From contig CANQSW010000055.1 in NCBI GenBank assembly GCA_947626615.1, forward strand, positions 1-9,040: a DNA stretch of 9,040 nucleotides, given 5' to 3'. Positions 1 through 5,812 of the stretch are shown piece after piece. How positions within the stretch are numbered: position 1 is the stretch's first letter; the number at the start of each line of letters is the position of its first letter. The translations under genes and the position numbers were made by a program. The notes beneath the pieces are model-generated. The model made no database searches and was not told where the DNA came from. It worked only from the letters and a program-made list of their open reading frames with translations. The DNA comes from an uncultured Peptococcaceae bacterium (GTDB lineage: Bacteria > Bacillota > Dehalobacteriia > UBA4068 > UBA4997).

Positions 1-64
1 GTATTTGCCTCCTTGTACATCTCCCGTCTTGGCGGAGTGGGCTGCGGTCACCCCTGGCGCTGGG
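1..64. other. Unrelated or chimeric sequence joined to pnp at the left edge
   Basis: Positions 1-64 encode no PNPase residues in any frame. On the minus strand one frame is open but unlike PNPase, one gives PAPGVTAAHSAKTGDVQGG, and one hits a stop at once. On the same strand AAGGAGG sits at 8-14, leaving exactly 7 nt to the window edge. This is what would be expected just upstream of another gene's start codon. I do not recognise the origin of this piece. Confidence 0.6.
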
Positions 65-1423
65 GCAGACGGCGGCCATAGAGGTAGAGCCGTTGCTCTC
101 GATCGCCTCGGAGACCATGCGGATAGCGTAGGGGAACTCCTCCGGCCCTGGGATAACGGGCTCAAGCGCGCGCTCCGCCAGAGCGCCGTGGCCGATCTCA
201 CGCCGGCCGGGGCCGCGCATCGGGCGCGTCTCGCCGGTGCTGTAAGGCGGGAAGTTATACTGGTGCATATAGCGTTTGGAAGTCTCCAGCCCCAGGCCGT
301 CCAGCGTCTGGGATTCGGAGAGCGTGCCCAGCGTGCAGACGTTCAGCACCTGCGTCTGGCCGCGGGTGAACATCGACGAGCCGTGCACCTTGCCGAGGAT
401 ATCGACCTCGCAGGTGATCGGGCGCACCTCGTTCAGCGCGCGGCCGTCGATACGCAGCTTGTCGCGGGCGATCATGGTGCGGAAAACTTCCTTTTCCATT
501 TTGTCGATAAATTTAGCGATATTCTCCTGCTCGGCGACGTATTCCTCGCCGGAAAAGCGCGCGGCGATAGCGGCCTTGGTGCCCTCCAGCAGATCTTCGC
601 GCTCCTGCTTGGGCAGCTTCTCCACCGCGCATTTATGCACGGCGGCGGCGAGCTCGTCCTTATACGCCATGATAGCCGCTTCCAGCTCGGCGTTAACGTG
701 TTCTTCCTCAAAGACTTCTTTTTCCTTGGCCAGGCCCATAGCCAGCGCCTCGGTGCGGAAATCCTCGATAAAGGCCACGATGCGTTTGATCTCCTCGTGC
801 GCCGTCAAAATAGCGTCAAGAATAGTTTCCTCCGGTATCTCGGCCGCGCCGGCCTCCACCATCATAATGGCGTCCTTCGTGCCGGCCACCGCGATATGCA
901 TGACGCTCCTGGCCTTCTGCTCCACCGTGGGGTTGACGACGAACTGGCCGTCCACCATGCCCATAATAACGCCCGCGATCGGCCCGTTGAAAGGCGCGTG
1001 CGAGATATGCAGGGCGGCGGAAGCGCCGCACATGGCGGTGATCTCCGGCGGGCAGTCGTGATCCACCGAAAGTATGGTGGCGATGACCTGCACGTCCTTG
1101 CGGTATGCCTTGGGGAACAGCGGGCGCAGCGGCCGGTCGATCAGGCGCGCGTTCAGGATCGCCTGATTGCTGGCGCGGCCTTCGCGCCGGATAAAGCCGC
1201 CGGGAATTTTACCCACGGCGTACATTTTTTCTTCATAATCGACCGTCAGCGGGAAAAAGTCTATCCCGTCCTTGGCCTTGGCCGCGATGGTGGCCGTGGC
1301 AAGCACCGCCGTTTCGCCATAGGTGATAAACACCGCGCCGCTGGCCTGCTTGGCCATTCTGCCCGTCTCCAAAGTCAGCGTCCTGCCGCCGACTTCCAGG
1401 CTCTTTCTCAAAATCTCTGTCAT
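1..1423 (-). CDS. pnp: Polynucleotide phosphorylase (PNPase), N-terminal 453 residues; homology breaks off near position 64
   Basis: PNPase is a trimeric 3'-5' phosphorolytic exoribonuclease of RNA decay and quality control. The ATG at 1423 has AGGAGG (1430-1435) with 6 nt spacing. The start MTEILRKSLEVGGRTLTLETGRMAKQ is typical. The first RNase PH domain is present, with FFPLTVDYEEKMYAVGKIPGGFIRREGR (56-83) and IDRPLRPLFP (95-104). The helical linker domain and the opening of the second RNase PH domain follow: RIDGRALNEVRPI, GSSMFTRGQTQ, YMHQYNFPPY (385-394) and GETRPMRGPGRREIGHGALAERAL (397-420). After SNGSTSMAAVC (Cys453) the family continues GSTLALMDAGVP, but here the frame gives PSARGDRSPLRQ and runs open to the edge. 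The rest of the second RNase PH domain with its catalytic aspartates, plus the KH and S1 RNA-binding domains, are not seen. The gene is either broken or the sequence joined wrongly; function cannot be assumed. rpsO, the frequent upstream partner, is absent here. Confidence 0.93.
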   Translation of the reverse strand, partial: MTEILRKSLEVGGRTLTLETGRMAKQASGAVFITYGETAVLATATIAAKAKDGIDFFPLTVDYEEKMYAVGKIPGGFIRREGRASNQAILNARLIDRPLRPLFPKAYRKDVQVIATILSVDHDCPPEITAMCGASAALHISHAPFNGPIAGVIMGMVDGQFVVNPTVEQKARSVMHIAVAGTKDAIMMVEAGAAEIPEETILDAILTAHEEIKRIVAFIEDFRTEALAMGLAKEKEVFEEEHVNAELEAAIMAYKDELAAAVHKCAVEKLPKQEREDLLEGTKAAIAARFSGEEYVAEQENIAKFIDKMEKEVFRTMIARDKLRIDGRALNEVRPITCEVDILGKVHGSSMFTRGQTQVLNVCTLGTLSESQTLDGLGLETSKRYMHQYNFPPYSTGETRPMRGPGRREIGHGALAERALEPVIPGPEEFPYAIRMVSEAIESNGSTSMAAVCPSARGDRSPLRQDGRCTRRQI

Positions 1424-1525
1424 TTACGTCCTCCTGTTTTGTCTTAGTCCTTTAGCAACAAGTTTCTATTCGATATTCGACAGATAGTTTTATTTTCCTG
1501 CCGGGGCCGTTATTTTTATCCGGGC

Positions 1526-1561
1526 AAAAGCAAACCGGCGGCCCCAGAGCGGGCCGCCGGT
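1526..1561 (-). terminator. Intrinsic terminator after frr
   Basis: A perfect 11-bp GC-rich stem, ACCGGCGGCCC (1551-1561) with GGGCCGCCGGT (1534-1544), surrounds a 6-nt loop. It is followed on the minus strand by TTGCTTTTG, a modest interrupted T-tract. It lies 29 nt after the frr stop and marks the end of the rpsB-frr transcript. The 166-nt interval from 1424 to 1589 holds nothing else I recognise except the pnp ribosome binding site. I see no convincing promoter for pnp there. Confidence 0.82.
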
Positions 1562-1589
1562 CAATAAACGGTATTTTGCGCCGGAAAAA

Positions 1590-2156
1590 TCAGACGGACA
1601 ATATGTCTTTTTCCTTTTTCTTCAGCGTCTCGTCGATCTTCTTCACGAAATCGTCGGTCTGCTTCTGGGCCTTATCGAGCGCTTTTTTCACGTCGTCCTC
1701 GGAGATGTCGGCCAGCTTCTGCTTCTCCAGCGCTTTCAGCTTGTCGTTCACGTCGCGGCGGACGTTTCTCACGGCCACCTTGGCTTCCTCGGCGCGGCGG
1801 CCGCAGCTTTTCACCAGCTCTTTGCGGCGCTCCTCGGTCAGCGGCGGGATCGCCAGACGGATCACCTGACCGTCGTTGGTGGGGTTGATACCCAAATCGG
1901 AAGTCTGGATAGCCTTTTCGATCGCTTTGATCATGCCGCGATCCCAGGGCTGCACGACCAGCAGCCGCGCTTCCGGCGCAGAGATCGAGGCCATCTGCGC
2001 GATCGGCGTCTGCGAGCCGTAATAATCCACCGTGATCTTGTCCAGGATAGCCGGGTCGGCGCGGCCGGCGCGCATAACGGCGAAATCCTGGCACATAGCG
2101 TCGTAAGATCTCTGCATTCTTTCTTCGGCAGTTTGCAAAATTTCCTTGATCGGCAT
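1590..2156 (-). CDS. frr: Ribosome recycling factor (RRF)
   Basis: RRF works with EF-G to split post-termination ribosomes into subunits. The 188-residue product (family about 185) has the N-terminal three-helix-bundle strand with MRAGRADPAILDKITVDYYG (28-47), the domain II segment TPIAQMASISAPEARLLVVQPWD (50-72), and GINPTNDGQVIRLAIPPLTEERRKEL (89-114). The second long helix carries RNVRRDVNDKLK (130-141), and a charged C-terminal helix ends in DILSV. The ATG overlaps the last base of the pyrH stop. Its GGAGG (2166-2170) lies inside the end of pyrH with 9 nt spacing. A terminator 30-60 nt downstream closes the operon. In many Firmicutes uppS and cdsA follow frr; here pnp follows instead. Confidence 0.98.
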   Translation of the reverse strand: MPIKEILQTAEERMQRSYDAMCQDFAVMRAGRADPAILDKITVDYYGSQTPIAQMASISAPEARLLVVQPWDRGMIKAIEKAIQTSDLGINPTNDGQVIRLAIPPLTEERRKELVKSCGRRAEEAKVAVRNVRRDVNDKLKALEKQKLADISEDDVKKALDKAQKQTDDFVKKIDETLKKKEKDILSV

Positions 2157-2881
2157 TACTCTGCACCTCCCACGATCGTACCGATTTTTTCTCCTCGCAC
2201 CACCCGCATGATGTTGCCCGGCGTATCCAGGTTGAACACCACCAGCGGTATAGCGTTATCCATACAAAGAGTGGCGGCCGTGCTGTCCATGACCTGCAGG
2301 CCCTGACTCACCACGTCCAGAAAATCCAGCTTGTCGTATTTTTTGGCGTTCGGGTTCAGCTTCGGGTCGCTGTCGTAAACACCGTCGACGCCCTTTTTCG
2401 CCATTAAGATAGCGTCGGCTTCCATTTCCGCCGCGCGCAGAGCCGCCGTCGTGTCGGTGGAAAAATACGGGTTGCCCGTGCCGGCGGCGAATATCACCAC
2501 GCGGCCCTTCTCCAGATGCCGGATTGCCCGGCGGCGGATATAAGGCTCGGCAAACTGGCGCATCTCCACCGAAGACTGCACCCGCGTGATCACGCCGATG
2601 TTCTCCAGCGCGTCCTGCAGGGCCAGCGCGTTCATCACGGTGGCCAGCATACCCATATAATCGGCGGTGGCGCGGTCCATGCCTTTGTTAGCGCCCGTTG
2701 CACCCCGCCAGATGTTGCCGCCGCCCACCACCAGAGCCGTCTCCAGCCCCAGCTCGCAGACCTCTTTGATCTGCTGGGCGATGGATTGTATGGTAAAGGG
2801 ATCGATACCGAAGCCCTGCTCGCCGGCCAACGCCTCGCCGGAGAGCTTCAGCACCACCCGTTTGTATTTCAGCGCGCTCAT
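2156..2881 (-). CDS. pyrH: UMP kinase (uridylate kinase)
   Basis: PyrH phosphorylates UMP to UDP with ATP in pyrimidine nucleotide synthesis. It is a hexameric amino-acid-kinase-fold enzyme, in bacteria typically activated by GTP and inhibited by UTP. The 241-residue length is typical. Landmarks are the phosphate-binding LKLSGEAL (11-18), VVGGGNIWRG (51-60), FAAGTGNPYFSTDTTAALRAAE (131-152) and the nucleotide-binding MAKKGVDGVYDSDPKLNPNAKKY (160-182). The ATG at 2881 has a GAGG-containing site right after the tsf stop. The TAA stop overlaps the frr ATG by one base (TAATG), which points to translational coupling. Its place between EF-Ts and ribosome recycling factor is the widely conserved bacterial arrangement. 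Confidence 0.98.
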   Translation of the reverse strand: MSALKYKRVVLKLSGEALAGEQGFGIDPFTIQSIAQQIKEVCELGLETALVVGGGNIWRGATGANKGMDRATADYMGMLATVMNALALQDALENIGVITRVQSSVEMRQFAEPYIRRRAIRHLEKGRVVIFAAGTGNPYFSTDTTAALRAAEMEADAILMAKKGVDGVYDSDPKLNPNAKKYDKLDFLDVVSQGLQVMDSTAATLCMDNAIPLVVFNLDTPGNIMRVVRGEKIGTIVGGAE

Positions 2882-2893
2882 AGCCGTGTCCTC

Positions 2894-3805
2894 TTATTTG
2901 GCGGTCATTTTGGCCACCTCGGCGGCCAGGTCGTCTACCTTCTTTTCAATGCCTTCGCCCACCTCATAGCGCACAAAGCTCTTTACGGCAACGTCCGCGC
3001 CGCAGGCCTTGGCGATCTGCTTCACGTAAGCGCCCACGCTGATATCGCCGTCTTTGACGAATTTCTGCTCCAAAAGGCAGGTCTCTTTCAGCTCCTTCTT
3101 CAGGCGGCCGACCACCATTTTTTCCACGATCTCGGCCGGTTTGCCCTCGTTAAGAGCCTGCTGCATCAGGATATTCTTCTCATGCTCCATATACTCGGGG
3201 TCTACGCTGTTTTCGTCCACAAACTGCGGATTCATGGACGCCACCTGCATGGCCACGTCGCGGCCCATAGTCTTGATCGGGTCGATATTTGCGGCCGCGG
3301 TGGCAAATTCCACCAGCACGCCGATCTTGCCGCCGCCGTGGATATAGCCGGCGCAGACGCTGTCCGCCGCGTCGAACTTGGCGAAGCGGCGAATGTTCAT
3401 GTTCTCGCCGATCTTGGCGATCTTGGCGGTGAGCTCGTCTTTGACGGTGCCCTCGCCCAGCTTGCCCTCCAGCAGCTCGTCCACCGTGGCGAAGTTGTTA
3501 TCCAGCACCACCTGCACGAAGGCGTTCACCATGTTGACGAATTCCTCGTTTTTGGCCACGAAGTCCGTCTCGGAATTTACCTCGATGATAGCGCCGTGTT
3601 TGCCGTCGGCGGAAAAGCCGATAGCCACCAGGCCTTCGGCGGCGATGCGCCCGGCCTTTTTGGCGGCCTGAGAGAGGCCTTTTTCACGCAGATAATCGAT
3701 GGCGGCCTCCATATTGCCGTCCGTCTCGGTGAGGGCGCGCTTGCAGTCCATCATGCCGGCGCCGGTGCGCTCACGCAGTTCTTTTACCATAGCTGCACTG
3801 ATCAT
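2894..3805 (-). CDS. tsf: Elongation factor Ts (EF-Ts)
   Basis: EF-Ts is the guanine-nucleotide exchange factor that regenerates EF-Tu-GTP during translation. The 303-residue product has the N-terminal UBA-like domain with VKELRERTGAGMMDCKRAL (7-25), GRIAAEG (52-58), the TDFVAKN motif (80-86) that inserts next to the EF-Tu nucleotide site, and DVAMQVASMNP (183-193) in the second half of the core. The reading frame extends upstream to an ATG at 3949, inside rpsB. The real start is taken as the ATG at 3805, because AAGGAGG (3814-3820) lies 8 nt before it and MISAAMVKELRE matches the family N-terminus; the extension would be translated through the attenuator hairpin. The TAA stop is 12 nt before pyrH, whose ribosome binding site begins right at that stop. 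Confidence 0.98.
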   Translation of the reverse strand: MISAAMVKELRERTGAGMMDCKRALTETDGNMEAAIDYLREKGLSQAAKKAGRIAAEGLVAIGFSADGKHGAIIEVNSETDFVAKNEEFVNMVNAFVQVVLDNNFATVDELLEGKLGEGTVKDELTAKIAKIGENMNIRRFAKFDAADSVCAGYIHGGGKIGVLVEFATAAANIDPIKTMGRDVAMQVASMNPQFVDENSVDPEYMEHEKNILMQQALNEGKPAEIVEKMVVGRLKKELKETCLLEQKFVKDGDISVGAYVKQIAKACGADVAVKSFVRYEVGEGIEKKVDDLAAEVAKMTAK

Positions 3806-3813
3806 TTGATTTT

Positions 3814-3820
3814 CCTCCTT
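3814..3820 (-). promoter_or_regulatory. Shine-Dalgarno of tsf that decides its start
   Basis: AAGGAGG on the minus strand with 8 nt spacing to the ATG at 3805. It fixes the start after the rpsB-tsf hairpin and argues against the longer in-frame start at 3949. Confidence 0.85.
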
Positions 3821-3859
3821 AAAATTTCGTCTGAAATACGTTTTTGGTCTGTTCCGGTT

Positions 3860-3897
3860 AAAAAAGAGGCAGAGAGGCAAGCCTCCCCACCTCTTTT
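3860..3897 (-). terminator. Hairpin with U-tract between rpsB and tsf, probable attenuator
   Basis: The minus strand reads AAAAGAGGTGGGGAGGC (3881-3897), TT, GCCTCTCTGCCTCTTTT (3862-3878). This gives a stem of about 16 bp with three G-U pairs and a CTTG tetraloop, continuing into a run of six T (3860-3865). It has the form of an intrinsic terminator. Because tsf follows without a recognisable promoter of its own, partial termination that lowers tsf relative to rpsB is the likely role. A partial terminator at this place is known from the E. coli rpsB-tsf operon. Confidence 0.85.
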
Positions 3898-3926
3898 GCA
3901 AGGTCAAAAAATATTCTGCCGTCGCT

Positions 3927-4691
3927 TTATTCGGCGGTCTCTGCCTCAACAGCCTCCGCGGCCTCGGCGGCGGGAGCTTCCTCCGCGGCGGGAGCCTCGG
4001 CCATGGACATACCCTGATTGCCCTCGATCACGGCGTCGGCCATTTTGCCGGTGAGCAGACGCACGGCACGGATAGCGTCGTCGTTGCCGGGGATCGGATA
4101 GTCGATCTCGTCCGGGTCGCAGTTGGTGTCGACGATAGCCACGATCGGGATATGCAGGCGTTTGGCCTCGGCCACCGCGATGCGCTCTTTGCGCGGGTCG
4201 ACGATGAACATAGCGCCGGGCTGCTTCTTCATATCCTTGATGCCGCCCAGGAAACGCTCCAGCTTCTCCATTTCGTGATTCAGCACGGCGACTTCCTTCT
4301 TCGGCAGCTTATCAAAGGTGCCGTCCTCCTGCATCTTTTCCAGCTCGCGCAGGCGGCGAACTCTGGTCTGGATCGTCTTGAAGTTGGTGAGCATACCGCC
4401 CAGCCAGCGCTCGTTCACGTAGAACATACCGCAGCGGTTGGCTTCTTCCTTGATAGCCTCCTGCGCCTGCTTTTTGGTGCCGACGAACAGGATATCCTTG
4501 CCCTCGGCGGCGACGGATTTCATAAAGTTGTACGCCTCGTCGACTTTATGCACCGTCTTTTGCAGGTCGATAATGTAGATACCGTTTCTTTCGGTGAAGA
4601 TGAAGCGCGCCATTTTGGGGTTCCATCTTCTGGTCTGGTGGCCGAAGTGTACGCCGGCCTCCAGCAGCTGTTTCATGGAAATTACAGCCAT
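3927..4691 (-). CDS. rpsB: 30S ribosomal protein S2
   Basis: S2 binds late to the 30S subunit between head and body, contacting S1 in bacteria that have it, and is needed for initiation. The 254-residue product opens with the family's hallmark MKQLLEAGVHFGHQTRRWNPKM (6-27). It continues with IYIIDLQKTV (38-47), the coiled-coil region with NERWLGGMLTNFKTI (93-107), FIVDPRKERIAVAEA (162-176), and IPIVAIVDTNCDPDEIDYPIPGNDDAIRA (181-209). The last 25 or so residues are a low-complexity Ala/Glu tail (AEAPAAEEAPAAEAAEAVEAETAE), a variable feature among S2 proteins. The ATG at 4691 is set by AAGGAGG (4700-4706) with 8 nt spacing. It is the first gene of the translation operon behind the promoter at 4805-4833 and is separated from tsf by an attenuator-like hairpin. 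Confidence 0.99.
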   Translation of the reverse strand: MAVISMKQLLEAGVHFGHQTRRWNPKMARFIFTERNGIYIIDLQKTVHKVDEAYNFMKSVAAEGKDILFVGTKKQAQEAIKEEANRCGMFYVNERWLGGMLTNFKTIQTRVRRLRELEKMQEDGTFDKLPKKEVAVLNHEMEKLERFLGGIKDMKKQPGAMFIVDPRKERIAVAEAKRLHIPIVAIVDTNCDPDEIDYPIPGNDDAIRAVRLLTGKMADAVIEGNQGMSMAEAPAAEEAPAAEAAEAVEAETAE

Positions 4692-4798
4692 TTTTTCTTC
4701 CTCCTTTTGGTTTCAGCCTCCGGCTGTTTCCCGGGCCCCGCATACGCCAGAGGCGCACACCGGCGAAGCCTATCCGCAGCCGTGTTTATTTTGAGCCG
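4692..4798 (-). promoter_or_regulatory. Structured 5' leader of rpsB, possible S2 autoregulatory site
   Basis: The untranslated leader between the predicted start of transcription and the rpsB ATG can fold. One hairpin (4740-4760) pairs GTGTGCGCC with GGCGTATGC around a TCT loop, with several G-U pairs. A second (4714-4726) is CAGCC-GGA-GGCTG, ending 7 nt before the AAGGAGG at 4700-4706. A short GGC-TTC-GCC lies near 4763-4771. Leaders of rpsB are known to bind S2 and repress translation in some bacteria. That this leader does so is inference; I did not recognise a specific conserved S2 motif. Confidence 0.45.
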
Positions 4799-4804
4799 TT
4801 TGGT

Positions 4805-4833
4805 ATTATACCACAAAAAAGGCCGCGCCGCAA
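4805..4833 (-). promoter_or_regulatory. Sigma-A-type promoter of the rpsB operon
   Basis: The minus strand has a perfect -10 box TATAAT (4805-4810) preceded by an extended TGG, and a -35 box TTGCGG (4828-4833) exactly 17 bp upstream. The predicted transcript starts near 4798, about 107 nt before the rpsB ATG. The -35 box lies inside the descending arm of the preceding terminator, so terminator and promoter overlap. This is the best promoter I can see in the window. Confidence 0.82.
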
Positions 4834-4866
4834 GCTGTTTTTACAGAATTTTCAGCCCGCGGCGCG
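4815..4866 (-). terminator. Intrinsic terminator of the lipoprotein gene
   Basis: On the minus strand a 14-bp stem is formed by CGCGCCGCGGGCTG (4853-4866) and CAGCTTGCGGCGCG (4824-4837). It has two G-U pairs and a 15-nt AT-rich loop, and is followed by GCC and six T (4815-4820). The descending arm and tail are shared with the rpsB promoter. Confidence 0.88.
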
Positions 4867-4887
4867 TTTATTTGGCTTTTTTTTGGC

Positions 4888-5658
4888 TTATTTCAGCATA
4901 TTGGTCAATTTGCCGACGATCCTGCCGTCTTTGAAGAGCAGCGGATACGTCCAATTATCGGAGCCCTCGGTGGCGATCTCCGTTTCCACTATCAGCACGA
5001 CCTGCCCGTCGGTGTCAACGTAGAAAGCGTCGGTGGTGAAGCCCAGCCACTTATGCTTGTAGCCGTCGTTCATTTCTTCGTCAATATACTGCACCAGAGC
5101 GGCCGCGATATCGTCGTCGCTGGAGCCCACCTGCGCCCGCGCCAGATCTTCGTCGACCGTATAGCCGGTCAATTTGTCATAGACAAAGGTATCTACCTCG
5201 CCGTCCGTGCCGTAATTGGTCGCCATCTGCTTAAACAGCACGATAGAAACGGCGGTGTCGGTATCCAGAATAAGCGGCCGCACGCTGAGCGCGGTCTCAT
5301 TGCCATTTTCGGCCAGCCAGGCCCGGCAATCGGCAGCATAATCTTCCAGCTTCTCGTTCAGCATCTGCATACCCTTGCTGTCGCCGGGGTCGGCAAACGC
5401 CGGCACCTGCACGGTATAATCGCTGAATTCTTCGATAGCGCTCGCCTCGTCCAGCAGCAGCGTCAAATTATCGACGTCGTCCACGCTCTGCCAGGCCACG
5501 GTGTACGCGCCGGTCTGTTCCGGCTTCGTCTGGCCCGCCTTTGCACCGTCGTCGGAGCAGCCGACCAGCGCCAGCACCACCAGCAGCAGCACCAGCAGCC
5601 CGGCCAACGCCCGGTTCACTTGAGCAAAGGGAAATTCGGCATAATCGGTTTTGTGCAT
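4888..5658 (-). CDS. Predicted lipoprotein with DUF3298/RsiV-like C-terminal region
   Basis: The function is unknown. The 256-residue product starts with a short polar stretch (Lys3, Arg16), then a hydrophobic core at about 17-32 (LAGLLVLLLVVLALVG) and a lipobox ending LVGC. Cys34 would be lipidated and the mature protein anchored outside the cytoplasmic membrane. A low-complexity linker rich in Asp, Gly, Lys and Thr follows (about 35-52). The rest resembles the DUF4163/DUF3298 arrangement seen in RsiV and PdaC-type proteins: an LSV strand segment (124-126), FVYDKLTGYTVDEDL (158-172, like the 'tGk.ltldDl' segment), a helix DDDIAAALVQYIDEEM (181-196), then AFYVDTDGQVVLIVETEIA (211-229) followed by WTYPL. 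This is motif-level recognition by eye, not a search result. The ATG at 5658 has AGGAGG (5666-5671) with 7 nt spacing. A TATAGT at 5710-5715 could be a -10 box, but no matching -35 is seen. A strong terminator lies 21 nt after the stop. Confidence 0.85.
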   Translation of the reverse strand: MHKTDYAEFPFAQVNRALAGLLVLLLVVLALVGCSDDGAKAGQTKPEQTGAYTVAWQSVDDVDNLTLLLDEASAIEEFSDYTVQVPAFADPGDSKGMQMLNEKLEDYAADCRAWLAENGNETALSVRPLILDTDTAVSIVLFKQMATNYGTDGEVDTFVYDKLTGYTVDEDLARAQVGSSDDDIAAALVQYIDEEMNDGYKHKWLGFTTDAFYVDTDGQVVLIVETEIATEGSDNWTYPLLFKDGRIVGKLTNMLK

Positions 5659-5812
5659 TTCTTTACCTCCTGTGGTCGTCCTCTTACATTCTCGGACGCA
5701 TTTCTACAAACTATACATTAACATTTCTGGGCATTTTTTTGCGCGCTTTTTTTCACCCTCTGCCATAAATACAGTTTTTCCCAGAGTTTTCCTGCACAAA
5801 ACGGCAAAATTT

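Noticed and set aside
36..60. A fold-back (inverted) copy of the missing pnp stretch at the left edge
   Set aside because: The plus strand here loosely resembles what a GC-rich pnp might have after VC, but the match is short, needs gaps, does not extend, and relies on guessed codons.
1..70. A simple frameshift in pnp at position 64
   Set aside because: The other two minus-strand frames of 1-64 were read and neither restores the expected GSTLALMDAG sequence.
5..1447. A 480-codon plus-strand open frame opposite pnp
   Set aside because: It runs antisense to clear PNPase coding sequence, shows no recognisable domain, and has the His/Arg/Leu-rich composition typical of shadow frames in GC-rich DNA.
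2894..3949. Longer tsf start at 3949 giving 351 residues
   Set aside because: The extra 48 residues overlap rpsB and the terminator-like hairpin and do not match EF-Ts, whereas the ATG at 3805 has an ideal AAGGAGG.
2516..4054. A 512-codon plus-strand open frame across pyrH, tsf and rpsB
   Set aside because: It spans three well-recognised minus-strand genes and their intergenic regions, with a biased shadow composition and no ribosome binding site.
5710..5715. TATAGT as -10 box for the lipoprotein gene
   Set aside because: No -35-like hexamer lies at 16-18 bp upstream and there is no extended -10, so it is too weak to list.
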